Shown here one piece after another: positions 1 to 11,266 of a DNA stretch of 64,000 nt. Under the pieces are notes generated by a model. It made no database searches and was not told where the DNA came from. It saw only the letters and a list, made by a program, of their open reading frames with translations. Both the position numbers and the translations under genes were made by a program. Origin of the DNA: Dactylorhiza incarnata (lineage: Eukaryota; Streptophyta; Magnoliopsida; Asparagales; Orchidaceae); contig JAWHQI010000170.1 of the NCBI GenBank assembly GCA_033032865.1, positions 1,919,001-1,983,000 of the forward strand. The letters are read 5' to 3'. Positions within the stretch are counted from its first letter, which is position 1. Every line of letters begins with the position of its first letter.

Positions 1-2282
1 AACGTCGGCGGAATATTTTTTATGTGCTAGTTTTATTTTTTTCGCATGTTATTTTGTATGTTTTAGTGTCTTGCGGCGGTCAATCATAACAGTCTGATGT
101 GTGTCGTCTTCTTATAAACATGTGTGTGAAGTTCATTTGTAATCATTGCAGAATTTTGAGAGTATTCATATTTTGTGATCCTCTGCGAAGCTGAATCCGT
201 CAATTATTTGGTGTTGAAGCCTAATAAATTATTATCCTCTGTTTTTTCCTGTGAGGCACACGACTTCCTCCAAGAACCGCCCGTAAACCACTCCAAACGG
301 CTGGAAACTGCCACAAACCGCAGGATAACCGTCCATTCTCGCATGTTCTGGCTTTTTGACCCCCTCCTAAAGCGAGAACGAAAGAAATCGTTGTTGTTCC
401 GGTGAAGCAACAGCCGCAACCCACTTGTTTCCTACGGCAGATCACAGCTTGCGGACCGATTTTGGATCAGGCGAGAGATCTTCATCAAAATCAACCTCTC
501 CCTCTCGGCCCGACTGCGTCAACTACTTTTGAAGAAGTTGTGGAGTATCTCCACGCAACAGTATTTCCCACTTCCAGTCGTCCAGAACAACATACTGTCG
601 TTGTCAGGGTCCAATCTGTCGTCTCCCCTGGTCGTAATCGCCAAAGACTTGATCGTCCAAGCTGTTTAATTGGATATTACTCGTCATATAGGTGAGTGCA
701 ATCATTGTATATCAAAGAACAACAAAATTCCTCTCCCAGGATGCCAACCTGCGGCCTAACATCTGATTCCACTCACCCAGAGCACGGATTGTCGCCTTCA
801 GGTGCTGCCTCGCATTGTAGAGCACAATTCCATCCATCAATCAAAGAGTTTGTATCCTCCGGCAAGCCCTCCGCATTTAATTCAAGCTTGAAGTTGCGGC
901 AAATCATCATAGTTTGGTCTTACTTACTCATGGTACTTCTAATCTAGAAACTCATTTAATTAGTGTTGAGTACTTTGTTGCAATTCATACAAACTGGAAC
1001 ATATATTCGTAGAATTTCAGTTAATCTTTTGTTCTATTTCAAGGGTTTATTCGTCGAGTGTTTAATTAAAGCACTCTTGCTTTAACTATTACTTGACCTT
1101 ATTTGCTTAAATTTAAAGCTAATTTGGATTGTGCATGTGTAAATTCTGCTTATAATTTCAGAATTATTGCAATTGTCTGTTGTGCTATCGCATGAGCATT
1201 GCATTCATTTTTAGATCTCCCGTTGTCACTACGCGTGCATACATTCAATAATGTTCTCTTAGTGCATTTTCACACCACAACCTTCACTCTACCTTGCGTC
1301 AGATAATCTCGTGCGACTCACATTGTCAATCAATTTGTCTTTGTGCCTTTTATTATTCATTGTATCATTTTACAGAGGATAATTTGTAACATAGGGGGCA
1401 TCGATTCAGATCACTTTTGAGGTCACTTGATTGGCCAGGATATGTTGTTGATTGACAATCCACTTGAGTATTGTGTCTTTCTTGGAGATTCTTTGATTTT
1501 TTTAAATAAAAAATGAAAGATGTGATCTTCTGATCCAATGATGAATGTCGAATATAGAACTATGACTATAGTACTGCCAATGTGGTCACCTGACTCTGGC
1601 TTCTTACTGATATTAGCGTGTGACTATTTTTGGCACTACTCATTTATATCGTGACAATAACAATGATAGGTAGCATCTTGCCTGATCTTTCATCAACAGA
1701 CAAAAATATATAGAGATTGATTGTTACTAAGTTCGTGATAATATCATTGTGGAACCATTATGCTATTACAAATTTCATCTCAATTGAATAGAGTTGATGT
1801 CTTCACCAAAGCCCATACCATTCGATGACAATCTTTAGAAAAACTCACAGTTGTTGACCCTCATGCAATTGGAGAAGGGTGCTAGTTTTCTCTATGTAAT
1901 CTTCTTTTCTTTCTCATTCTTTTCAAGCTCGTGATTGTTCATGGCATGAGTTTACGGGGAGTGTTAAATACCACATTGTACAACCATGAAATTTCTCTCT
2001 TTATACACCCCACTTTGAGAAGGATACAATTGACCAACTCATTCCAATTCATATCATTTATTTGTGATGTAATAGAGATTTGTATTAAATAAATGTGATG
2101 GCATGTGTCAATAGCCGATGCAACAAAGATTGATATGTGCTAAATAGAGTTGATGGCACATGTTAATACTCGGTGTTTATGTACACAACTTCAATATATA
2201 TAATAGATTAATCTAACTTAATAATGGCTTTTAATTTGTCAGTTTCTACTTAACCAAAAGATGCTATAAAGGTTGGTACTTA
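1..2282. other. AT-rich intergenic sequence, no gene recognised
   Basis: Short open frames exist on both strands between about 175 and 950, but none has a recognisable domain, a convincing start or splice structure. The rest is AT-rich with frequent stops. I see no RNA gene, LTR or TIR that I can bound. Confidence 0.5.
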
Positions 2283-4040
2283 ATGATGGGGATCATGTCA
2301 CACGACCCATGAGGGTCTACGCGCGCCGACCACGAACCCAGTGACGATTGGAACTGCTCATGAAGAGCGGCTCGCCGATCATAGTTTTTTATGTTTTTGT
2401 ATTTTATTTATAATCATTTTCTTTGTGTCTTTTGGGGGTTACAATGTATGGAGAATCATGACCGTTCGTTGTACCTCTCTAGTTTATAAATAAGACTAGA
2501 AGGCCTCATATAAGAGGTATTGAAAGTTTGAGCCAAAGCCTCTTTTTGAACTCCCGGTGTCGAAGCCCGATCCCAAACACGAAGCTTGGAACTATTCCAC
2601 ATACCTCCTCTTCGTACAACCATTTAGTCAGACACCCCTCTGCCCTCTCCCTTCCCAACAATCGTCCAGCCGGCCTCCCACCAAGCCCCATCCCTTCCTC
2701 TCCATAAAATCCCAGTTGACCATCCCTCTCTTCCCTTTTCCTCCATCCAATCACACCCAATCCCTTCCACATCTCACAGCCGACCTTCTACCCTCCCAAA
2801 TTCCACCAATCCATCATTTCCCCTCTCCTTCCCTCCATATCTCCAAATCAGCCACCTTCCTCAAGCCATCAGCTCCTCAAAAATTCCTCCACCACCACCA
2901 CCTCAATTCCCCTCAGTTTTCAGTTTTTCGGCGATCGCCGGCACCACCTTCGGCGATAGCCGGCACCACCTTCGGCGATCACCTCCGGCCACCATCCTCT
3001 CAATACCATCCCAACTCTCTAGCCATCTCCCCACTACAACTACCTCTTACAATTTAGGCCCACTCCTAAAAACTCTCGCAGCCCCCCATCCCCCACTTCT
3101 CCTCAATTTCCTCTCCTTCCATTCACGCCAGCACTCTCCCCACACCCCAACCGAACCCCACTCAAGCTCACCCAGCATGCCACCTCCCCTCAAGTCCTCC
3201 AGACCCCATGTTCCTCGATTCCAGAACCCTCCAAACAGCCGCCTATCCTCTTTTTCCCCTGCAATTTTCAGTGTATTGTTGCTGAACAATAATCCAACGG
3301 CTGGAATTCACAGGTTCAACCAAATCCAGCCATCCTGCAGCCCATCCCTTGTCCATAACTCACCCAACTCTAACATTCCAGCCTCGGGATTTAATTCCAG
3401 ATCCCTCCCACCCCCCAGCTCTAAATTCCAGCCTCTGGAATTAATTCCAGATTACTTCCATCCTCCCAGGACTTTCCGTAGCCACTGGAGAGTCCTTCCC
3501 TGCAGCCGTTACCCTTCCACTGCCCCCCATTCCCCCAGGACATCACTCCCATCCTAGACCACCTTCCAGCAAGCCATTAACTCCTCGTCCAGCCCCCTCA
3601 AACCATTCCCAGCTGTTGTTCCCTCTTATCCAGCCCTGTAGCAGCCCAACCCAGCAATCTGAATTCTCCCTGAAGACCCTGATCCAGTCTATTGACTCAT
3701 CCCCGGCCACCTGAGACTTGATGGATACCCGCTAAGCCCTCTACCCCATAATTGTATAAATTTCAAACTTGTTGCCATTGATTTTGAGTTTAATTTGTGT
3801 CTATTCACTGCTCTAGTTATATTTGCTTTGTAAGCATTGTTGCTAAACTTTTGTAACATTGTATGTTTCTATTTGCTTAAATAATTTGATTGCGTGCTCT
3901 CTCACACTTATACAACATCTCTTGTTTTCCTACTTTCTAAACTTCATCAACTGTAATCTATCTAATATAATTTGATTTAAAATCTTATTATTGCAGGTTA
4001 GTTGTCGGATTAGTGTCTACATTTAGAGATCATCCATTAA
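2283..4040 (+). repeat. Possible LTR-like promoter and leader block
   Basis: The block opens with TGATGGGGATC. It carries a TATA-like tataaata at about 2485, then roughly 1.2 kb of C-rich, stop-poor pyrimidine sequence, then AT-rich sequence. This resembles the U3-R-U5 layout of a large plant LTR. I found no partner LTR, primer-binding site or target duplication, so both ends are guesses. A host promoter with a long 5' leader is an alternative. The proline-rich open frames inside (about 2557-3057 and 3177-3557) look like composition, not genes. Confidence 0.25.
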
Positions 4041-4124
4041 CCCCCGATAAAACCTTACCTTGCGTCACTTAAGAGGTGGATAAGTTATTCTATACAGGGT
4101 GAGTATTGATTAGGTAGCACCCAT

Positions 4125-4550
4125 GTTGTTAAAGGCGAGCCTAAGCCTCACTAGACTCAGAGGTTTGCGCCTTCGTGCGCTTTTTTGCGTCTTTAGAGCA
4201 TAAAAGTCTCGTCTGGGTGTGATTTCTGCTGTAATTTTTTTTCCAAAATAAAGAAAGAAATAAAGTAAGAACTCAATCATTTTTGCATGGTTTAGTGTTT
4301 GTGAAACCTAATCGAGCGTTGACACTTAGATATGATGTAAGTAACCACATCGATTCTATTTTTTAAGAGATATAAATGGTAGTAATGAATAATTAATTAG
4401 TAGAATAGATGAAGAATCTGATCAAGAAGATGAACTGGTGTTTGATGCTGATTATTTAAATGAATGTGGTTGCGCCTTAGAATCGTTAGGCGCACGCCTA
4501 GGCTCCAAGACCCCTTTGCGCCTTGGTGCGTCTTGCGCCTTTAATAACTA
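4125..4550. mobile_element. Non-coding terminal-inverted-repeat element (MITE-like)
   Basis: The left end has gttaaaggcgagcctaagcc. The right end, read on the minus strand, has tagttattaaaggcgcaag followed by another imperfect match containing the same gcctaggcg words. The ends therefore pair as imperfect inverted repeats around an AT-rich core. There is no coding capacity. No clean target-site duplication is visible, so family assignment is open (hAT-like or foldback). Confidence 0.45.
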
Positions 4551-5339
4551 AGGGTAGCTTCTATTGAGGTGGGGGAATGGGTCTAGACTGAGTTTAGGAA
4601 ACAATTCTCTTTCCAATGCGGGGATAAGATTACATAAGAAACAAAGCTTAATGCACTGAGCATGTTACTTTATTTTACAAGTTATTCTCTCAGCGGATTT
4701 AGCAATTGGGGCAAAATTTTAGGCAACTAAACATGTAATTATAAAAAAAGAAAAACCATTATAAAAGGATTCAATAATGTGAAATTGCATGCAACAATAG
4801 AGAAAAGAAACGAGTGAAAAGTTTTTTCAACATGAATCTAAAAACTATTGTGTACTTTTCAATGAAATACTACTTCCTAAGAAGTGAGAAAAAAAGGCTA
4901 AACATGAGTTTCTAATCATGAGCAAAAGAATGTTCTCTTAAATGTCAGCTTATTTAAAAATCTAAACAATAAGAAATAGAAAATATATTCCATTAGAGAA
5001 TATATAGTGTGTGTAATCTGAATAGAACGCATGTGTGCACAATGACTAAGCATACACTCGTTCACGCGCAATTACGCCCACTCATGCTCAAGTGCGTGGT
5101 TTTTTTATTGAGCATAGTTGTGCGTGATCAAGTGCATCCTCAGCATTATGCGTGCAATGCTCTCTTCGAACTATGCACACAACATTTTCTCTCTTCCAAT
5201 ATTGATGTAGGTGAATCATGTACCACACTAGTAACAACTGAAGCTGAGAACTCAACTCATCTCCTTCACCGTCGCTTTGATTTATCCCAACTATTTAAAG
5301 TTAACTTTACTAAGCTCATTCTTCCCTCTTTTTTACTTG
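4551..5339. other. AT-rich spacer
   Basis: No gene, RNA or bounded repeat is visible. The open frame at about 5009-5344 has no recognisable domain and runs into the SINE target site. Confidence 0.5.
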
Positions 5340-5359
5340 TATAGTTGTATTATATGATG
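5340..5359. repeat. Target-site duplication of the SINE (left copy)
   Basis: This 20-bp sequence is repeated exactly at 5564-5583, immediately after the SINE. The length and perfection are typical of LINE-driven insertion and indicate little decay since then. Confidence 0.88.
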
Positions 5360-5563
5360 AAGGGGAGCCTTAGCGCACCGGTTAAGGTGCCTTAGCGCAC
5401 CGGTTAAGGTGTTTTCGTGTGACCATAAGGTCACGGGTTCGAGTCCTAGAAGCAGCCTCTTGCAAAAATGCAGGGTAAGGTTTGCCTACTTTTCACCCTT
5501 GTGGTGGGACCCTTCCCCAGACCCTCATTGCGCGGGGATGTTTTGTGCACCGGGCTGCCACTT
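5360..5563 (+). mobile_element. Au-type SINE, full length, with 20-bp target duplication
   Basis: The sequence starts aggggagccttagcgcaccgg and has a tRNA-like head with a B-box (gggttcgagtcct, about 5432-5444). It continues with the Au-family body words gcctcttgcaaaaatgcag, tgtggtgggacccttccccag and the end gtgcaccgggctgcc. A perfect 20-bp duplication (tatagttgtattatatgatg) flanks it at 5340-5359 and 5564-5583, so it is an intact insertion. The A-box region is duplicated: ttagcgcaccggttaaggtg occurs twice in tandem at about 5371-5410. The SINE would be transcribed by RNA polymerase III and moved by LINE proteins. Confidence 0.9.
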
Positions 5564-5885
5564 TATAGTTGTATTATATGATGTCAAACAATTAAAACCT
5601 ATTCTTGTGCATACATTGAATTCTTATAAAGCCATGAGCTCATATAGCATGTCACATTATTTAGGTGAGCTAAGTATATTATTTATCCCAGTGTCAAATA
5701 ATAAATATATTTCGGTGTAGAAATACTAATAAGCTTTTGTGTTCGAAATTGGCTTGAACATTGATGAATTGATCACTCTGGTCTCCTTTGATTCACACTG
5801 CCTAATAATTGGTACCATAGTTGATCTTTTGGATGTGATCAAGTGACATGCATCATCAATGGCTTTCATGGGTATTCGGTGCACA

Positions 5886-5932
5886 CCTCAAGGTCACACG
5901 GCAACACCTTAACCGGTGCACCAAGACTCCCA
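5886..5932 (-). mobile_element. Truncated Au-type SINE fragment
   Basis: On the minus strand this reads gggagtcttggtgcaccgg, then ttaaggtgttgccgtgtgacc. This is the 5' third of the same SINE family as the copy at 5360. It stops before the B-box, so the 3' part is missing. No target duplication is visible. It lies about 200 bp downstream of the TRAF exon end and in the opposite orientation to the intact SINE. Confidence 0.7.
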
Positions 5933-6126
5933 TCATCTAAGAGTTGAAAATATATTGTTGCAAACATAGTAAACGTTTGGTACTCATACAATTTCAATCC
6001 CCTTTTATCCCAAGAGCATCGCATATTTCCATGTATTGAAAACTTTTTATCATATTCAGTTTAGGCTTATCAGATTCAGATGAAATGCCATAATATAGCA
6101 AATGACGGACAAAATGGGAAAAATAC

Positions 6127-7044
6127 CTTTTCCAGCGCCTTCGCACGCTCTCTCCAGTCATCTTCCGACCCCTCATCTCCGCGATGAACAAGTGGAAGAA
6201 CAGATATCAGGTGAGTCTGCAGCTGATCCCTGCAATGTTGCTGAAGCATACACTGTGGAATCGCCAACTGGCATCCAACCTGGTAAAAGGGGCAATTCAT
6301 CAGCTTCATCTTGCACACAGTGACGCAATGCCGATCCATCTCCCTTCTCAATATCATCTCCGGGCATTTCTGATCACAGGGCAAAACCTTGTAGGCGCAA
6401 ACTGAGTCATGGTGCTCCGCATGCAACGCGCTGAACTTCACCTTGCAACCCTCGTTAGCGCAACCCACGGGCCGAAAGGTGCACCCTCCCATATGCTCCA
6501 CCAGCTGCCTCTCGTCCTCAAATTTCATCGAGCAATGAGACTCGTTCTTGTAATCTAGGTTTCGGAGAAGGACCTCGGCGACGGCCTCGCGGCGATCGGT
6601 CATCCAGAAGCGATTCGTCTCCATTTCGTGAACAAATTCGTCGATCTTGTCCTCTCGGCTGTCGCTGAGAATCCAGCCGGAGAAGCGGCTGAGGATGTTA
6701 CGTTTAGAGGCAGCGAAGTCTTCGATTAAGTCAGCAACGATGTCGGCGGGTTCGTCGGGTGGGAGGTCGGGGGCGTCAGGGGAGACTTGGGCGAGGAGTA
6801 GGAGGTTGGAGATGTAGGTTTCGCTGCGGAGATTGAGGTAATCGACCATCTCTTTGCGAAGATCGACGGCGACGAGGGCGGGGGTGCGGAAGAAATCGCC
6901 GGTGGTGGAATCAATGCAGGCGGTGGCGAGGCCGGGGAGAAGGACCTGGGCAACCTTGCGGACGGCCTCAGCGTCGCAGTGGGAGCAAGAGAAAGAGGCA
7001 ACGGCGTCTTTAATGGGGGCCAGGTCGGATACCGGCAGATCCAT
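6127..7044 (-). CDS. TRAF-type zinc-finger protein, large first exon
   Basis: The exon reads MDLPVSDLAPIKDAVAS... for about 306 codons and ends at AAG|gtattt (donor at 6126). Its N-terminal half is helical and unassigned. Its C-terminal half is Cys/His-rich with TRAF-type zinc-finger spacing: HCSMKFEDERQLVEHMGGC, then GCKVKFSALHAEHHDSVC, CPEMILRREMDRHCVTVC and CPFYQVGC. Plant proteins with this layout are annotated only as TRAF-type zinc-finger-related; the zinc modules probably bind proteins and the cellular role is not established. I chose the start at 7044 because the sequence becomes protein-like there. An in-frame ATG at 7128 (MASHRSHPTP...) would add 28 residues, and the frame stays open further up to 7269. 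I could not find the short last exon downstream, so the gene is incomplete here or has lost its end near the SINE copies. Confidence 0.75.
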
Positions 7045-7128
7045 CGGCGTCAGATCTGACACTGCTTCAGAACTGCGATTGCGGAGGAGATAGAAGAGGG
7101 GTGTGGGGTGCGATCGATGGCTCGCCAT

Positions 7129-7998
7129 CTGCCGCCCTGCTCCCCTTATGAATCCTCTCTCGCCCGTGGTTGCTATCTCACTCGCGACTCCTCTCTCCCA
7201 TCTCTTCTCCGGCGAGCCCCCCATACGCAACGTGCCATTCCTCCGCCTTTGTCGTCGATTCCCACGCAACGTTCTTTTTTTGTTGCTCAGGTTTAGCCCT
7301 AAACATCATTTTTGTTTTTGCATCATTTTGTTGACCGTTCATTTTGCACCACAACTTCTGTAGTTCTAGCCCATGATTTAATTGCTTTTAACACATTTCT
7401 TTATTTATTCTGCAATATATGTAGATGTTGATGTTGTAACTTGCTCTAGTAGCAGAACTCAGACTACTTTTCAAAGAAGTATGTTCATAGATGTTTGCAT
7501 GTTTTTTCTTGTTACATGATTGACTAAAATTGAGAGAGAGTAAGAAAATAGCTGCAACTTTGAGTGCAGCTATTTCAGTTTTTATCCATTTGAGTTGGAG
7601 CATTCCAATTTACAGAAGGTATTTGAAGATTATTAGACTGACCCGTGTATTGTTCACAGTTTGTCACAATGCAAATTCATATCTTTGTAGAATTTAGATG
7701 GATGAAACAACCATTTGGGTAATACACAATTTAGTGACAGGCGCACTTTTAGAATCAATGTATTCACTTTGACTTTCAACATGTGTCTGATAGTTCAGGA
7801 ATCATGTGTGCTTGTTTAAATTGCTTGATGTTAAGCCCTTAGAGGATTTGAAAACTTGAGGAGCTCAATTTGGAGAGGATTTGGTCATAATATTGAGTGA
7901 AATGAGCTACATGATGTTAAAATGACTAAGTCCTAAATTTGTTATTATGTTGTTCAACTCGATTAATTATTATTGCGTGCATATTTGTTTATATGTAG
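7129..7998. other. TRAF gene upstream region and spacer
   Basis: This holds the probable promoter and 5' leader of the minus-strand TRAF gene (GC-rich up to about 7300), then AT-rich DNA leading into Harbinger sequence. I see no separate gene. The left terminus of the Harbinger element may lie here but I could not fix it. Confidence 0.4.
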
Positions 7999-8800
7999 AT
8001 GGATGAAATAAAGAAGCGTCGTAGACGTATGAGAGCTGCAGTGGCAGCAGCTCCTGATGCAGCCACTATTGCTTTGATGAAACCCAGGATTGCAAGGGAT
8101 CTTGTAGAGGCCGAAGCTATGAGTATTTTAAGGAGGACATTGTTTGCACTTGAAAGAGCGGATCGTTTTGAGGTGCTTGTAGGAAAATACTACCTTATGA
8201 ATGCGGGATACAATAACGGTCCAGGATATCTTGCTCCATATAGGTCAACCAGATATCACCTAAAAGAGTGGGTCATACAGGAAAACTATCCGACAAACTA
8301 CAAAGAGTTGTTTATTCTTCGACACTCAAAAGTGATAAATGTTATTGAGAGAACATTTGGACTCCTTAAAAAAAGTGGGCAATTTTAAGAAGACTGTCCT
8401 TCTATGATATCAAAGTGTTGGTATAAAGTTAGAATGTTTTCTGCTGTTTTATAATTTTGTATGTTGTCAATTGTAAATTGTTTTTAATTTTACACATGTT
8501 CAAATTATAAATGCATATTGTCTACTTCATATTTTTCTAATAGAGAGGAGATTAGAGAATCATGCACGAATGATTGTTGAAGTAGATGCGGAGATATTAG
8601 TCCAATGTGCAAGTTTTGATAGTTTTAAGTATGCAGATGCAGTGGGGTGCGGTTCAAACAACGCTGGAGTGGACTGCTTTTAGAGATAATATGACTATAA
8701 ATATGTTCAACGAGTATTGTGCTCGTCGTGGATTATTAGATATTCTCTTGTTTTTTCAAATACTGTTGTTTTTAATCATTGTTTTTAACTGTTTTCAGTA
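7999..8800 (+). pseudogene. PIF/Harbinger transposase, internally deleted and frameshifted
   Basis: After a short N-terminal part (MDEIKKRRRRMRAAVAAA) the frame jumps to the C-terminal part of the DDE_Tnp_4 domain: GKYYLMNAGYNNGPGYLAPY, STRYHLKEW, LRHSKVINVIERTFGLLKK. Most of the catalytic core is therefore deleted. At about 8370 a run of seven A's is one base short. Restoring it continues the expected family sequence (K-W-A-I-L then SFYDIKV), whereas the actual frame stops at 8388. Further family-like pieces lie at 8545-8610 (ENHARMIVEVDAE) and 8641-8760 (LEWTAFRDNMTINMFNEY). The family cuts and pastes DNA at 3-bp TWA targets; this copy cannot be active. The partner gene follows at 8876, split by a copia element. 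Confidence 0.8.
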
Positions 8801-8875
8801 ACATGATAATTCTATTGGTAGCTGTGCTTTGTTCACTTTACTATATTCTATGTTTGACTATAGTGCAGACAGTAA

Positions 8876-8893
8876 ATGGATAAAGGCAGAGAA
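8876..8893 (+). pseudogene. First codons of Harbinger Myb/SANT-like gene, cut by copia insertion
   Basis: ATG followed by DKGRE in frame matches the usual start of the second Harbinger protein (M-D-K-G-...). Six codons later the copia 5' LTR begins, and the rest of the gene resumes at 16627. The join of the two halves is an inference from the shared protein family and the element ends. Confidence 0.6.
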
Positions 8894-9599
8894 TGTTGAA
8901 TTGGTTTGAACTTTTCAAACTCGCATATTTTTTAAACTTCACCTAATCTCCTCACCTAATCACCTCACCTAATCACCCAACCTAATTACCCATGTGATTC
9001 ATGTCTTTCTTAATTTAATGGTTTCTTGACACTATAAAAGGAGAGGGGGCAAGCCATGAATCACACACGAAAGTCAAACCAAAGAGAGGTAAAGCTTGAA
9101 GAGGAGAGTGGTAGTGTACGGCCGAAGGCGACGGTGGGCGTCGACATCTGATTAAGGGCTGCATCGACAACGAAGAGCGAAAGCGTGTGGGTAGCGGCAA
9201 GACGTCAAATTCGCGGGTTGTGGCAAGGTGCGCAGTGCTCGGTGGTTGCATGCTCGTAGGCCGTGGTGGTTGTGCACCAGTGGCGACATTGGCGGGCTGT
9301 GTGTGGAGGCGAGGGTGGTGGTGGAGGTGATTGGTCGTCTGACGACGACGAAAGTTTTTTCTGGTACGAATCTTGTGCGTCCGTTTAACGGATTGCAGTC
9401 AAGTTCATATTACTTCTGCTGATTTTCGTAGTCCGTTCTTCTGTATCATATTTTTCGGACGTGTATCTCTTAATTTGAATACTTATTAAATTTATTGTGC
9501 TAATAAAATTGTGCAAAGTGCGTATCTTCTTATGATTTTGTATTTAGTTCTTCCTGGGGATTGTGCTTCCGCGACCGGAAATCCTAACAAGTGGTATCA
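8894..9599 (+). repeat. Copia 5' LTR
   Basis: The 706-bp LTR begins tgttgaattggtttgaactt and ends gaccggaaatcctaaca. It contains the tandem-like words cctaatcacctcaccta near 8945-8990, and a TATA-like actataaaagg near 9031-9041. The matching 3' copy is at 15891-16626. Confidence 0.85.
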
Positions 9600-9601
9600 G
9601 A

Positions 9602-9613
9602 GCTAGGTTGTGT
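9602..9613 (+). promoter_or_regulatory. Primer-binding site (initiator Met tRNA)
   Basis: tggtatcagagc lies two bases after the 5' LTR. It is the standard plant copia site complementary to the 3' end of initiator methionine tRNA, which primes minus-strand DNA synthesis. Confidence 0.9.
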
Positions 9614-9736
9614 AGGCAACTGATTGGACATTTGTGGAAAGATTTGACTGCGGTGGTGAACGACTAGGTCCTCTTCCCATCCTTTCAAATTCAACCTTGA
9701 ATTAATCAGATCTCCTAGTCATACCGGAGGGCAACT

Positions 9737-10242
9737 ATGGCAGGGAAGAATGCGACTTTGGCTCGGTACTCGGTGGAGAAGTTCGATGGCAGTGAAAATT
9801 TTAGTCTGTGGCAGATTCGCATCAAAGATATGCTAGTTGAGCAGGGGTTGATGCGGGTTTTGCGGGGACGATAAAAATTGGTTGTTGAAGTGAAGGATGA
9901 GGAGTGGATTGACTTGGATGAGCGTGCCACTAGCGCCATCAGGATATGCGTTGACGACAAGGTGCTTTTTAACATTGGCGTCGAGGAGTCTACAATGAAG
10001 CTTTGGGATAAGCTTGAAAGATTGTATCTGACAAATCGTTGACCACAAGGTTGTTGTTGAAACAACGATTGTATGGGCTGAAGATGCAGGAGGGTGACAA
10101 CCTGCATGAGCACTTTAATGTGTTCAATGGCCTTTTAAATCAATTGCTTGTGGTTGGTGCGAAGGTGGGGGAAGAAGATAAGACCCTATTACTTTTTACC
10201 TCGCTCCCGTCGTCCTTTAAACACATGGTGACCACGCTCTTG
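9737..10242 (+). pseudogene. Copia gag, broken
   Basis: The frame reads MAGKNATLARYSVEKFDG then SENFSLWQIRIKDMLVEQG, the N-terminal gag pattern of Tnt1/UBN2-type copia. An in-frame TAA sits at 9872-9874, after which the same frame continues as gag. A one-base loss near 10030 shifts the frame again before TTRLLLKQRLYGLKMQEGD. The text ends at about SLPSSFKHMVTTLLY, where a repeat-rich block begins. Nucleocapsid and all of pol are absent. Gag would form the virus-like particle; this copy is dead. Confidence 0.8.
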
Positions 10243-10247
10243 TATGC

Positions 10248-10800
10248 AGGCGTTCGACGAATCCCGGGCTACGTTGGACGAACTCTCAGTCCAGGCGTTC
10301 GACGAACTATATATATATATGTCTGCAGGCGTTCGACGAAAGATAATCTGCGTTCGACGAAAGGCGCTCTGCGTTCGACAAACTCTCTGCATCCAGCGTT
10401 CGACGAATCTCGAGCTGCGTTCGACGAATCCCGAGCTACGTTCGACGAACTCTCAGTCCAGGCGTTCGGCGAACTATAAATATTATATATATATATATAA
10501 ACATATAAATAACTTTCTCTGCAGGCGTTCGACGAATCTTTTTCTCTGATCTGCGTTCGACGAAACCCTCTCGGCGTTCGACGAACTCTCTCTGCGTTCG
10601 ACGAATCCCTCTCCGCGTCAGACGTTCGACGAAACCCTCTCTGCGTTCGACGAAACCCTCTCCGCGTTCGACGAACTCTCTCTGCGTTCAACGAATCCCT
10701 CTCCGCGTCAGACGTTCGACGAAACCCTCTCAGCGTTCGACGAAACCCTCTCGGCGTTCAACGAACTCTCTCTGCGTTCGACGAATCCCTTTCCCGTGCC
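10248..10800 (+). repeat. Degenerate array of a TTCGACGAA-containing motif
   Basis: The motif gcgttcgacgaa, followed by words such as accctctct or ctctctctgc, recurs more than 20 times at irregular spacing (often 19-22 bp). Two short TA-rich stretches interrupt it (10308-10320 and 10483-10500). All three frames stay open for long runs because of the repeat. It directly follows the truncated copia gag. The same 9-mer on the opposite strand forms a second array at 11845-12110. Confidence 0.8.
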
Positions 10801-11266
10801 CGCCAGCTGTCCGGCTCAGCCCAAACCGCTGAGATCAACCCGAACTGCTGAGACAAGTCAAACCTAACCGCGGAGACGAGTCAGCCCGCTGAGACCCGAC
10901 CTGCCAGCTCTCTCCAGCCCGCCAGCTCAACCTGTCAGCCTTCTATCCGCACCCCACCAACTCTAAAGTCAAACTTGCTAACCTCTCAAGTCAAACCTCC
11001 AGCTGCTCTTCTAGCACCTTCCAAACTCCATTTTTTTCTATTTGTAGCCCCCTTCTTGTCTATAAATAAGGGGGCTCCTCCCTTGTTTTACAGGTTCATA
11101 TATTTTAGAACCCTAAGTAAGTGCCAGAGGTTCATATATTTTAGAACCCTAAGTAAGTGTCATAGGTTCTTACGGTGACACGTGGGTGTGTCGTGCTCAT
11201 GAAGGTTGTGCAGTTCGGTGGTCTATACCGACTGATGGGGACCACGGTGCGAGGTGGTATGCCCAT
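10801..11266 (+). repeat. Promoter-like block with a duplicated segment
   Basis: A C/A-rich stretch is followed by tctataaataagggggctcc (TATA-like, about 11057). Next comes the segment ggttcatattttagaaccct-type sequence, present twice in tandem at about 11092-11160 (each ending aagtaagtg). This resembles the U3/R part of an LTR or a leader, but no partner copy is present. It may belong to an insertion that replaced the copia pol. Confidence 0.35.

Noticed and set aside
2557..3557. Proline/serine-rich proteins
   Set aside because: Pyrimidine-rich composition without a start context, domain or splice structure; more like a leader region.
5360..5450. tRNA gene
   Set aside because: The A/B-box region belongs to a SINE head. 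No complete cloverleaf is present, and the SINE body and target duplications explain it.
10248..10800. CRISPR-like repeat array
   Set aside because: Repeats are too short, spacing is irregular, spacers are similar to each other and the DNA is plant nuclear. It is a minisatellite.
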